This document shows, one piece after another, positions 52,142-61,209 of a DNA stretch of 64,000 nucleotides. The stretch is from JAAEPI01 sp964352625 (GTDB taxonomy: Bacteria > Bacteroidota > Bacteroidia > Cytophagales > Cyclobacteriaceae): the NCBI GenBank assembly GCA_964352625.1, contig CAYGSD010000004.1, forward strand, positions 62,001 through 126,000, in the 5' to 3' direction. The notes beneath the pieces are model-generated. The model searched no databases and was not told the DNA's origin. It saw only the letters and a list, made by a program, of their open reading frames with translations. Every line of letters starts with the position of its first letter. Within the stretch, counting starts at the first letter, position 1. The translations under genes were made by a program, and so were the position numbers.

Positions 52142-52145
52142 AATT

Positions 52146-52799
52146 ATGCTTGACAAAAACGGAATAGCGAAACGAATCGCTCAGGAGCTGAGAAATGGAT
52201 GGTACGTGAATCTAGGAATTGGCATCCCTACTCTCGTTGCGAATTATATCCCCGATGGTATTGAGGTGGAGTTTCAGTCAGAAAATGGAATTCTCGGAAT
52301 GGGCGCATTTCCTTTTGAAGGAGAGGAAGATGCGGATATGATCAATGCCGGAAAGCAAACCGTCACTCTACGTCCGGGAGCGGCGTTGTTTGATTCTTCT
52401 ACATCATTTGCCATGATCCGGGGACAGCATGTTCAACTGACCGTGCTAGGAGCTATGGAGATTTCCGACTCTGGGGATATTGCCAATTGGAAAATCCCTG
52501 GCAAAATGGTGAAGGGCATGGGCGGAGCAATGGATTTGGTGGCATCTGCTGAGAACATAATTGTGGCGATGCAGCACACCAATAAAGCAGGGGAGTCAAA
52601 ATTACTTCCTGCGTGTAGCCTTCCAATTACGGGTGTAAAGTGTGTGAAGAAGGTAGTTACGGACATGGCCGTACTGGACATAACTCCTGAAGGATTCAGG
52701 CTTATCGAGAGAGCGCCGGGTGTTTCTGTGGAGGAAGTAAAGAATGCCACTCTGGGTAGACTGGTGATTCCAGACGAAGTACCGGAAATGAAGATTTGA
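52146..52799 (+). CDS. scoB: 3-oxoacid CoA-transferase subunit B
   Basis: 217 residues from the ATG at 52146. NLGIGIPTLVANYIPDG near residues 26-42, and the active-site Glu in QSENGILGMG near 50, which forms the CoA thioester intermediate. Partners scoA to activate acetoacetate from fumarylacetoacetate or ketone bodies. Longer open frames upstream overlap the four-helix-bundle gene and are not used. A 79-residue gene starts within its stop codon. Confidence 0.95.
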   Translation: MLDKNGIAKRIAQELRNGWYVNLGIGIPTLVANYIPDGIEVEFQSENGILGMGAFPFEGEEDADMINAGKQTVTLRPGAALFDSSTSFAMIRGQHVQLTVLGAMEISDSGDIANWKIPGKMVKGMGGAMDLVASAENIIVAMQHTNKAGESKLLPACSLPITGVKCVKKVVTDMAVLDITPEGFRLIERAPGVSVEEVKNATLGRLVIPDEVPEMKI

Positions 52800-53038
52800 T
52801 GCCGGGAGCTGGGTTCATGAAGCACGGGGCGGAAGCAACTGCCAGAAATCGCACTTTAGTCAAGAGGTATGGTCGGTTCTCAAGTCCAAAGAACATGTTT
52901 GATCAGTTGAAGTATCGAAAGGATAGGGAGGGGAAGCTATTGAAGATTAAAGCCTCAAGACCGGAATTGGTGGAGGCGGTCAAACTTCAAATGAGAGCAG
53001 ATAGGAAGAAATCACTAAAGTGGGAATTTACTGGTTAA
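52799..53038 (+). CDS. Small basic protein of unknown function
   Basis: 79 residues; the ATG shares a base with the scoB stop (TGATG), so translation is coupled. It is rich in Lys and Arg (RTLVKRYGRF, QLKYRKDREGKLLKIK, MRADRKKSLKWEF), without signal peptide or membrane segment. No family recognised. A nucleic-acid- or membrane-binding role is conceivable from charge alone. Coupling to scoB is the only functional hint. Confidence 0.65.
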   Translation: MPGAGFMKHGAEATARNRTLVKRYGRFSSPKNMFDQLKYRKDREGKLLKIKASRPELVEAVKLQMRADRKKSLKWEFTG

Positions 53039-53052
53039 TCCAAGTCATCTAA

Positions 53053-56000
53053 TTATCTGAGAACAACTTTCCTCACCACCGAATCGAATCCGTCACTCAC
53101 TCTTACGAAATAAATTCCACGTTTTAGGTTTGAGACATTCAAATCCTCCGAAAGACCTGAACCAGCTCCCATACTGACCATGCTTAATACAGTCTTGCCC
53201 TCAATGCTGAGTAATTCAATTCTTGTTTTCTCTACTTCACTTGAGAAATTGACATGCAGTAAATCAGTTGCGGGATTAGGAAAGATCTCTGCTACGGCAA
53301 AATTCATTGGTCGAATAGTCACGCTCTTCACCTCTGAATACTCAAACTGTCCATCCAAATCCATTTGCTTCAGTCTGTAATAATTCACGCCCTTCTGTGG
53401 GTTTGGATGTATGAATTCATAATCGAGGAGTACTGTACTTTCTCCAGCTGCTTTTACATCGCCAGTGCTTATAAAATTCTCACCATCTGTACTGTGTTCC
53501 ACTATGAATTTGTCCGCATTTTTTTCTGAGGCCGTTTGCCATTCGAGAGAAACGCCCTTTCCGGTATTCTTGGCTCTGAAGTAGGTCCATTCGACAGGGA
53601 GAGGAGCGCTCCATGATGCGGTATTTCCCACTCCGAAAGTTGAAAATCCAGTATTAAAAGTTGAAGCGAAAGTGTAATCAGACCCGAATGTACCGATGGT
53701 TGGCGTACTGGCTTCCCAATCGCTTGATCCGGCGCTTGCTACATCTGCATTGAAGGGTCCATCTACTTTGATCATCTCAAGATCGACGGTTCCATTACCA
53801 GAGGCAGCTATCCAGCCATCGATTTCGGCTTCCGTATAGTACATTGTGATCGTATATGAGCCAGTGGCATTATTGGTCGTTGGGGTAATGCTGATGATTT
53901 TGGAAGCTGGATAGGCATCCGCTGATTGACCATTCATTGTCATAGCGCCTGTTCCCGCCTGGTCGATGGTCACGTCAGTACACCCGTAATCCCATGAGGA
54001 GAGGTTTTCAAGAGAAAGCAAAATGTCTCCTGAAGAATCGTCGTAAAAGTATATTGTTTCATTGGGCCCGAAATTCGTTGAATGGGTTTGAGACTGAGTT
54101 GAGGCTATAGTAGTGCCTGTTACGCCAGCAGATATTTCAATGTCATCAATAACGAATGCGGGTTGTGCGCCTAGGCTTCCATCGTTGAGCCAATGAAATC
54201 CAATCACAAATTTTTCACCATTTAATGCCGCAGGAAGGGTAGTTTGATAAAGTGTGGTGCTGGTGATGCCCTGTAAGTTTGTTACGAATTGATTGAACGT
54301 TTCATCAAGAACGCTACCATCATCATTGGTATCGATGGCGTAGTACAATGATCCATAGTCGTAACCTGCTTCGCCATTGCATTGATAATTGAATTCAAGG
54401 TCTATGGATGAGAGGCCGGTTCCATCCAATATAGGCGTTACCATTAATCGGTTTGATGAGCTATTTACGTTGTAGTTGCTATTGGAATTTCCTCTCGACA
54501 CATATAGGCTATTACTTCCACTCAATACTCTTTGAGTGCCAAAACGCCATTGATTCGTGGTACCTGCCCCACCATCAAATGTATATTGTCCCCAACCGGC
54601 AGTAGTGAGATCGGCGTATGAAGATTGTGATTCAAAGTCTTCGCTCAAAAGTGTGATGAATGAATCAACCGTGGGAGCGAGATCGTCATCATTGATCGTG
54701 AAAGTAAATGTTTGATTTGCCGAACCTGCGATTGCTGTGGTCGTACCGGAAATGGTGTAGTCAAATACCACTGTTTCACTTGATTCCACAGCATCATCGT
54801 TGTAAATTCTTAGAGTGAAGGATTGATTGGTTGTTGATCCATCTGAAAAAGTCAGGTCACTGCTTGGTGTATTAAAGTCAGTTGTTGTGAAATCAAAATC
54901 ATACCCTTCTGTGCCCGTCGTGCTGCCTTCAACGGCCAAAGTGACTGTTGCATCTCCAGTTGGAGGATTGGCGATTTCCATTGAAACGGTGTAATCTCTG
55001 TAGTTTCTACAGCCATCAGTTCCTACTGTGGTTTCAGTTTGTGAACTTGTAGAAGTCGAAAAGGAAATTTCCGGATCAGTCGTGGTAGGCAGTGCAATAT
55101 TCGTCGACCACAATCCACGGCCGTGGGTTATCGCAATCATTTCTAAATCAGAGGCTCTGACTTTGAGCATATCCGTTCGTACATGAGGGAAGCTTTCATC
55201 ATCATGGGGTTCCCAATCAGTAGTGCCCCCGCTTGTTGCGTCCGTTGACCATACGCCGAGTTCTGTGGCGAGGATTATTCTATTGGCATCTTCAGGGTGA
55301 ATGACGGCCCATCGTACTGGCATGTCGGGCAGGTTTCCTTCTATTTCAGTCCAGGTGGAACCTAAATCTGTAGTTTCCCAAACGCTTGACACTCCATAAT
55401 TGCTAAAGGTTACAACGATGTGATCGTCACTTAATTCACCCACGGCAATTGAGGATAAATAGCTATTTGTGGGAAACGAGCCATCAGAAATATCCACTGG
55501 AGTCTCGGATGCACCAGAATTGGCTCCATCTATATAATAGATTTTCCCACCTGCTCCCGAATTAATCCCAGGAGTTCCTGTACCGAAGAAAACTCGGTTG
55601 CTCGTATTAGGCGAAACTGTCAAACAAGAAACTTGGCCTCCATCGAAATCTGCCGATATGAACCCGCCAGACCCCCCGATCTGGGGGTTAGTCCATCGAA
55701 GAAATTCATCCGTATCGCCAGCGGCATACATAATATTTTCAGTATCATCATAAATTGAGGGATTGATGAAACGCCCTACAGATACTCCCCCACTTTGGAA
55801 TTCTCCTACGTAAGAGAAGGACGCTCCCGTGTTAGTACTTCTGTAATAGGAATTATAGACATACTGAGTCCATTGATACTCCGGTTCATCCTGATCGATA
55901 TTGCAATATGCGCCATCACCACCGGAAGCCTCGGAAGTAGTAATCATGCCAGTTCCGTTGAAATATTGTGAGCCATTATCCTGAGCCCCAGCTAAGAACT

Positions 56001-57564
56001 GGTTTGTTCCGGCCGTGGGATGAATTGCTCCACCATAAAACTGAGTCACATTGTAGTTGTTATTTCGGACACCCCAGCTTGGAGTGGTAGCGTCCGCATC
56101 TGATGACAAGAAAACTCCGCCATCATTCCCACTAAGTAGTTCCGTGTCATCGTTAGGATTAAATTCAAGAACATGTTGATCAGCATGGATGTATGGAAGA
56201 CATGAACACCCAAAACCACTAACGTCGACCCAAGAGGTTTTAGCAGTCCAAGAACTTCCTCCGTTTGTGGACAAATGAAGATCAATGCCGCCAATCCAAA
56301 CCCTGTCTGCGTCGGATGGATCTACTTTCATTATTAGGTCATAAAACGCCTGACCTCTTGTGAAATCTGCTCCAGAAGTAGCACACGTCAGAGAGCCACA
56401 AGAAACTGCACCGTTTGTTGGATCAGAGTGACTTGGGATTGTGATCGATGACCAAGTTCCTGTAGGGTCATTTGTGGCATCCGTGTTTTTTTTCATCCAA
56501 CCAACATTATTGCTACCGTTCGAGGCTACAGCATAAATAATACTCGGGTCACTTGGAGAAACAGCCAGTTCAACTCTATTGCCAGACGCATCAGATTCTG
56601 CTTCAGTCCAAGTCGTGCCATTATCTGAATAAAAAATTGTTGATGTAAATCTGCTAAATAGATCATCAGCCGTTCCTGCCCAAATTCTACCATTTGCATC
56701 AAGCTCCAAGTCTGCGACGCTGTACGGTACAGTTTCCGAGGGTACAGTTGGCAACTGTTGTGTAAATGTCACACCCCCATCTGTAGACCTCCAGAGCCCA
56801 TTCTCACCAGAATAACTATTTCCATAGTAAGTATATTCGTTAACACTTTCTTGTGTTCCAACGTAGATAACACCTGTCCCACTTTCATTTTTCACAAGTA
56901 TATCATTGACGTAATGGAAGTTAGATTCTGTATCGAAGAAGCCGTTTCCTATAGTCATGTGAGTCCAGGTTGCGCCTGCATCCGTACTCTTCAGCATTCC
57001 TGCTCCTTTAACACTACCAATAATGTGTCCTTCTCCTGTTCCAATGTACATCACATCAGGGTCTGTTGGATCGTAAGCGATGGCAGTCACCGAAAGGTTT
57101 TCCATTAAATCATCGACGGCTGTCCATTCGGAGGAGGCGTTTGTAATGTCCGTGTTATACCACAGGCCCCCGCTGGCCGCACCTGCCCAGACTTTATCCG
57201 CAATTTGAGGATCCCATAGAATGGCTTTTGTACGCCCACCTACATTGTAGGGGCCTCTTTCTTCCCATGTGAGTGATGTTGCTTTGGCTTGAATTCGAGC
57301 ATTTTTTCTTCCCTGAATGATCTGCCTTCCATTTATCAATCTTTCACGAGGAATTGTGAGGGTTCTTGGATCACGTGTCTTATCGAATTCTTGTTTGAAT
57401 GCTAAATCGATACGATCAGCCTTGCTCAAATTTTTTGCTGTATACGGTTTTTCTACTTTTTCAACTAGCTGTAAATCACGGGTTTCATTCTTTGACTGTG
57501 AGCAGCTGAATAAAAGTATAAAGCCAGCAAGGACTAGCCACTGGGTGGTTCTTAAGGTATTCAT
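53053..57564 (-). CDS. Giant BNR/sortilin-like surface protein with Calx-beta and T9SS tail
   Basis: 1,503 residues from the ATG at 57564. The N-terminus ends ILLFSCSQSK, a lipobox common in this phylum. Residues about 100-830 are beta-propeller (BNR/VPS10) repeats with many WTxVDD and STDGGxTW-type motifs such as LKSTDAGATWTHM. A Calx-beta domain (TLLSEDFE region before it) and two jelly-roll-like domains follow, then IFPNPATDLLHVNFSS to the end, a T9SS type A sorting domain. Expected at the cell surface or secreted; binding partner unknown. A lipid anchor and T9SS tail together are unusual. Confidence 0.9.
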   Translation of the reverse strand: MNTLRTTQWLVLAGFILLFSCSQSKNETRDLQLVEKVEKPYTAKNLSKADRIDLAFKQEFDKTRDPRTLTIPRERLINGRQIIQGRKNARIQAKATSLTWEERGPYNVGGRTKAILWDPQIADKVWAGAASGGLWYNTDITNASSEWTAVDDLMENLSVTAIAYDPTDPDVMYIGTGEGHIIGSVKGAGMLKSTDAGATWTHMTIGNGFFDTESNFHYVNDILVKNESGTGVIYVGTQESVNEYTYYGNSYSGENGLWRSTDGGVTFTQQLPTVPSETVPYSVADLELDANGRIWAGTADDLFSRFTSTIFYSDNGTTWTEAESDASGNRVELAVSPSDPSIIYAVASNGSNNVGWMKKNTDATNDPTGTWSSITIPSHSDPTNGAVSCGSLTCATSGADFTRGQAFYDLIMKVDPSDADRVWIGGIDLHLSTNGGSSWTAKTSWVDVSGFGCSCLPYIHADQHVLEFNPNDDTELLSGNDGGVFLSSDADATTPSWGVRNNNYNVTQFYGGAIHPTAGTNQFLAGAQDNGSQYFNGTGMITTSEASGGDGAYCNIDQDEPEYQWTQYVYNSYYRSTNTGASFSYVGEFQSGGVSVGRFINPSIYDDTENIMYAAGDTDEFLRWTNPQIGGSGGFISADFDGGQVSCLTVSPNTSNRVFFGTGTPGINSGAGGKIYYIDGANSGASETPVDISDGSFPTNSYLSSIAVGELSDDHIVVTFSNYGVSSVWETTDLGSTWTEIEGNLPDMPVRWAVIHPEDANRIILATELGVWSTDATSGGTTDWEPHDDESFPHVRTDMLKVRASDLEMIAITHGRGLWSTNIALPTTTDPEISFSTSTSSQTETTVGTDGCRNYRDYTVSMEIANPPTGDATVTLAVEGSTTGTEGYDFDFTTTDFNTPSSDLTFSDGSTTNQSFTLRIYNDDAVESSETVVFDYTISGTTTAIAGSANQTFTFTINDDDLAPTVDSFITLLSEDFESQSSYADLTTAGWGQYTFDGGAGTTNQWRFGTQRVLSGSNSLYVSRGNSNSNYNVNSSSNRLMVTPILDGTGLSSIDLEFNYQCNGEAGYDYGSLYYAIDTNDDGSVLDETFNQFVTNLQGITSTTLYQTTLPAALNGEKFVIGFHWLNDGSLGAQPAFVIDDIEISAGVTGTTIASTQSQTHSTNFGPNETIYFYDDSSGDILLSLENLSSWDYGCTDVTIDQAGTGAMTMNGQSADAYPASKIISITPTTNNATGSYTITMYYTEAEIDGWIAASGNGTVDLEMIKVDGPFNADVASAGSSDWEASTPTIGTFGSDYTFASTFNTGFSTFGVGNTASWSAPLPVEWTYFRAKNTGKGVSLEWQTASEKNADKFIVEHSTDGENFISTGDVKAAGESTVLLDYEFIHPNPQKGVNYYRLKQMDLDGQFEYSEVKSVTIRPMNFAVAEIFPNPATDLLHVNFSSEVEKTRIELLSIEGKTVLSMVSMGAGSGLSEDLNVSNLKRGIYFVRVSDGFDSVVRKVVLR

Positions 57565-57587
57565 GGTTGTTAGCCTGGTTAGCAACC
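57565..57587 (-). other. Hairpin directly before the giant surface protein start
   Basis: On the mRNA, GGTTGCTA and TAACAACC pair imperfectly around CCAGGC and are followed at once by ATG. It could hide the start codon or be an operator; no T-run. Confidence 0.5.
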
Positions 57588-57623
57588 ACAAAGCTACTTA
57601 CATTATTCCGGTCAAAAATTGCA

Positions 57624-58829
57624 CTATTTTGATATTATCGCTTTTGAGCCGTGGTTTAGCTTCTTCAAATCATAACTGATGTATGCTGCTCTTAGAAGAA
57701 GGAGCAGGGTAAACGGTACCAGTGCCATGTTCAATGGCTCGGGTAGAAGTGCCCATGCGATCAGAAGCGCGCCATACCAGAAGGCTGTGAACTTGAAGTA
57801 CATCCTAACCCATCTCAAGGCACTCTGTTTTTTCATAAAAAATATAAGTGGTAAATGAAACGGAATGGCCCAGAGCAAATCAAAATTCCAAGTAGAAAGG
57901 TGTGCCGTGCCAACCCACAAAAAAACCAACCAGCAACCGACCATTCCTGAGAAGCCAAAAAGAATTCCATCTAAGATTCGTGTTCTTTTTCCACTTTTCA
58001 TGTTGAGATGCGTGATCCATCCGCCAATGAAAAAGAGCAGAACAAAAAAGTTCATGGGAGTTAGCCATCCGTTTTCAGGTGGTGAATTGACAGGCGTATG
58101 TAGAACATGGGTTCGCTTTACGAGTGAGCGAGTTTCACCACCGTCTACAATGGTCGCTCCTTCAAAAGCAGTGAACACATAATCCGGCAGAAACATAAAT
58201 TCGCTCAAATTGGCCTCCTTGTCGATTTGCATTCCCAGCCCAATGTCAATCATCCATTCACCCCACGGCTGATAAGCGAGGTAGTCGTGCATAAGGTCAC
58301 GGACGGTTTTACCCTTTTCTATGAACGTGGAATCGTATTTCAGTCTATTACCGAATAAATGATTGACAACCTCCGGAATTTTGGTGGCGCAATTGTCATA
58401 GACATAATTGTACAAGTACTCTCGGTTTTCTGGCTTGTAGTTATTAGCCAAGAAATCAAAAAATTGTTGGGTTTCATCTGGGGTGAGATTGAGGTATTGC
58501 TCCTTGACGAACCGATCCTCAGAAATGTAATAATCCCTGAAAGGCGCGTAGTGTGACATCCCCAGCTGGTAGATCATTTTCCCTTTAGCGAAATTCAAGT
58601 AGAAATTCTCTTGATCGAAATCAAATACCCCATAGTTAAACACTCGATCAAATCCGGTGACTGGGTCATGCACCCGAATGGCAGAATGACCAAACGCAGA
58701 ATAGAGTTCAGGCTGGTAGGGGCCAAGTGTCATTACGGCCACTTCACTTTGGTCGGACAATTTGATCTGTCCTGCCACATTGGATGACAATAGGATTAGT
58801 GAAATGACGAACCAGATGTGCGATCGCAT
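57624..58829 (-). CDS. DUF4105 (Lnb N-terminal-like) membrane protein
   Basis: 401 residues from the ATG at 58829, opening the signal peptide MRSHIWFVISLILLSSNVAG. A periplasmic domain (about 30-230) carries YSAFGHSAIRVHDP near residue 43 and YNYVYDNCATKIPE near 135, the His and Cys motifs of DUF4105. About five membrane helices form the C-terminal third. DUF4105 is a papain-like/NlpC fold in predictions; activity is not established. It is divergent from a radical SAM gene, 21 bases apart. Confidence 0.87.
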   Translation of the reverse strand: MRSHIWFVISLILLSSNVAGQIKLSDQSEVAVMTLGPYQPELYSAFGHSAIRVHDPVTGFDRVFNYGVFDFDQENFYLNFAKGKMIYQLGMSHYAPFRDYYISEDRFVKEQYLNLTPDETQQFFDFLANNYKPENREYLYNYVYDNCATKIPEVVNHLFGNRLKYDSTFIEKGKTVRDLMHDYLAYQPWGEWMIDIGLGMQIDKEANLSEFMFLPDYVFTAFEGATIVDGGETRSLVKRTHVLHTPVNSPPENGWLTPMNFFVLLFFIGGWITHLNMKSGKRTRILDGILFGFSGMVGCWLVFLWVGTAHLSTWNFDLLWAIPFHLPLIFFMKKQSALRWVRMYFKFTAFWYGALLIAWALLPEPLNMALVPFTLLLLLRAAYISYDLKKLNHGSKAIISK

Positions 58830-58850
58830 GGATTTGGCTAAGTTTAAGTT

Positions 58851-59873
58851 ATGTTTATCAGCACTGCCGACGCAGTACAATTGGCTTCAAAATTAACGGC
58901 AAAAAGATTGGCAAATTTTATGGCCATCACTTTGAGCTATGTGCTTTCGAAATTGACTAAAAAAGCGCGTATTCAGGGTATGCCGTGGAGTATTTCTATT
59001 GAGCCAACGACTGCCTGCAATCTAAGGTGTCCTGAATGTCCAAGCGGTTTAAGATCCTTCACTCGACCAACAGGAAAGCTTGATTTTTCTCTTTTTAAGT
59101 CGACAATGGATGAAATGCATGAGAAGCTTCTTTACCTGATTTTTTATTTCCAAGGTGAGCCCTACCTGCACCCAGAATTTTTGGATATGGTCGCATACGC
59201 TGAATCGAAGGGCGTCTACACGGCGACTTCAACTAATGCTCATTTTCTCGACGATGAAAATGCGCGAAAGACCGTGGAGTCTGGTTTGAGTAGGATGATT
59301 ATTTCAATAGACGGAAGTACGCAAGAAACTTATGAGAGCTACAGAAAAACAGGTGATCTGGAAAAGGTTTTTGAGGGAACCCGGAACATCCTAAAGTGGA
59401 GGAAAAAATTGGGAAGTAAAACTCCTGCGGTTCTCTGGCAATTTTTGGTAGTGAAACCCAATGAGCATCAGATTCTGGAAATACGGGAATTGGCCAAGGA
59501 ATATGGCGTGGATAAGGTGGCTTTCAAGACGGCTCAGATATATGACTATGAACAAGGAAATGACTTAATTCCTAGCATTGATAAGTATTCACGGTATAGG
59601 GTAAACACTGACGGCACTTATTCAGTAAAAAATAAACTGATCGATCACTGCTGGAAAATGTGGCATTCATGTGTGATCACCTGGGATGGTCAGGTGGTGC
59701 CCTGTTGTTTTGACAAGGATGCCGAGCACCCAATGGGTAGTGTTGCTACTAGTTCTTTTGCTGAAGTATGGAATTCTTCCAAGTATAGAAATTTCCGCCA
59801 GGCCATTCTGAACTCACGAAGCTCGATAGAAATGTGCAAAAACTGCACTGAGGGAACTAAGGTTTGGGGCTAG
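58851..59873 (+). CDS. Radical SAM/SPASM domain protein
   Basis: 340 residues. The [4Fe-4S] motif is PTTACNLRCPECP near residues 53-65. The SPASM-type C-terminus has CWKMWHSCVITWDGQVVPCC near 268-287 and MCKNC at the end for further clusters. Such enzymes modify peptides or surface sugars by radical chemistry. No precursor peptide is visible next to it. The start lies in the short gap from the divergent DUF4105 gene, so both promoters must overlap. Confidence 0.92.
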   Translation: MFISTADAVQLASKLTAKRLANFMAITLSYVLSKLTKKARIQGMPWSISIEPTTACNLRCPECPSGLRSFTRPTGKLDFSLFKSTMDEMHEKLLYLIFYFQGEPYLHPEFLDMVAYAESKGVYTATSTNAHFLDDENARKTVESGLSRMIISIDGSTQETYESYRKTGDLEKVFEGTRNILKWRKKLGSKTPAVLWQFLVVKPNEHQILEIRELAKEYGVDKVAFKTAQIYDYEQGNDLIPSIDKYSRYRVNTDGTYSVKNKLIDHCWKMWHSCVITWDGQVVPCCFDKDAEHPMGSVATSSFAEVWNSSKYRNFRQAILNSRSSIEMCKNCTEGTKVWG

Positions 59874-59874
59874 G

Positions 59875-61209
59875 CTATTCCTCTAGCAAATTACAATTGT
59901 TGTATTCAGGATCTATCTCAATGAAGATGCCTTCCTGGGCTTCCAAGAACCAACTGTTTAGCACCTTGTTCCTTTTCTCGTTCAATGCGGCGGCCGCAAT
60001 TTTCTGGTAGTCATCCTCAAGATTGGCTAAGTGAGGGGGCACTTTGGCTTTGTAATATAAGATTCGGTAAGCGTAAGATCCATCTTGCTGTTGAAACCTG
60101 AAGGGCTTAGAAATACCACCAACTTGCATCGTATCTATTGCGAAAAATATGTCTGGTGAAAGCTCATCTATAGACACGCTCAAGCTACCTGATTGAGCAT
60201 CGGCGAAGTAGCCACCATTAGAGGCGGTGTATTGATCATCCGAGTACTCCTTGGCGGCTTTTTGAAATTTGATTGAATCGGCTAAAATTTGGGTTCTCAA
60301 GCTATCAAGAAAGCTCTCTGCTTTTGCAAAATCCTCAGCGGATGGCTTTGGGCTCATAAGAATGTGACGCGTTTTGAAGGTGTTTCCTCTTCGCTCAATG
60401 AGTTGAATCAGGTGAAAGCCAAACTGTGTTTTGATGGGCATAGACAGCTCCCCTTCGTTGAGCGTCATGGCTGAAGCTTCGAACTCTGGCGCTACCTCTC
60501 CTCTTTTGTAGAAAGGAAGGTCTCCTCCTGTATTTGCCGAACCATCCTCTGAATATCGCCTGGCCAAACTAGCGAAGGAGGTTCCAGAAAGAATTTGCTC
60601 GCGCATGCTCAGCATTTGCTGTCTGACTTTTTCTACTTGTCCGGAGTTAGGCTCAGGCTTTTTCACGATCTGTGAGACCTTCACCTCCGTTGAGAAATAG
60701 GGCAAGGAGTCTTTTGGTATTTTATTGAAAAACTTGCGGACATCTCGTGGAGATACCTCCATGTCAGAGGTCAATTCGCTTTGCATTCGCTGAATCAGCA
60801 TCTGTTCTTTGATGATGTCGAAGAGTTCCGCCCTCACTTGCTCCATGGTTTTTCCATAAGCCTTTTCAAGCTCCTCTCGAGAACCGCCAACATTCTGCAT
60901 GATCAGTGACATTCGCTGGTCAAGGTTGCTGTTCACTTCAAAATCTTCTACTGAAACCGAATCGATCTCCGCTCTTGCCACCAACATCTTGTTCACCACC
61001 AGACTTTCAAGAATCTGACATTTTGCTTCTTCTGATCTGGGGCTTCCTTGAGATAGGTAGTCCAGATAAGATCGCTCAAGTTCTGACTTCAGAACTATAT
61101 AGTCGTCTACTTTGGCAATGATGCGATCGATGACAATACCATCCTGAGATGGCTGAGCCATAATAAAATGACTAAATAAAAGACTAACGACTATAAATTT
61201 CAAACGCAT
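59875..61209 (-). CDS. SurA-like periplasmic peptidyl-prolyl isomerase
   Basis: 444 residues from the ATG at 61209, which opens MRLKFIVVSLLFSHFIMAQ; starts at 61227 or 61230 are possible but add a polar leader. A SurA N-terminal domain with IIAKVDDYIVLKSELERS precedes two parvulin domains (about 165-265 with YSEDGSANTGGDLPFYKRGE, and 275-390). It helps fold outer-membrane proteins. The start overlaps the upstream isomerase-like gene by 26 bases, so the two act together. Confidence 0.9.
   Translation of the reverse strand: MRLKFIVVSLLFSHFIMAQPSQDGIVIDRIIAKVDDYIVLKSELERSYLDYLSQGSPRSEEAKCQILESLVVNKMLVARAEIDSVSVEDFEVNSNLDQRMSLIMQNVGGSREELEKAYGKTMEQVRAELFDIIKEQMLIQRMQSELTSDMEVSPRDVRKFFNKIPKDSLPYFSTEVKVSQIVKKPEPNSGQVEKVRQQMLSMREQILSGTSFASLARRYSEDGSANTGGDLPFYKRGEVAPEFEASAMTLNEGELSMPIKTQFGFHLIQLIERRGNTFKTRHILMSPKPSAEDFAKAESFLDSLRTQILADSIKFQKAAKEYSDDQYTASNGGYFADAQSGSLSVSIDELSPDIFFAIDTMQVGGISKPFRFQQQDGSYAYRILYYKAKVPPHLANLEDDYQKIAAAALNEKRNKVLNSWFLEAQEGIFIEIDPEYNNCNLLEE

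Noticed and set aside
51957..52145. N-terminal extension of scoB
   Set aside because: The extra 63 codons overlap the four-helix-bundle gene in another frame; conserved sequence begins at the ATG at 52146.
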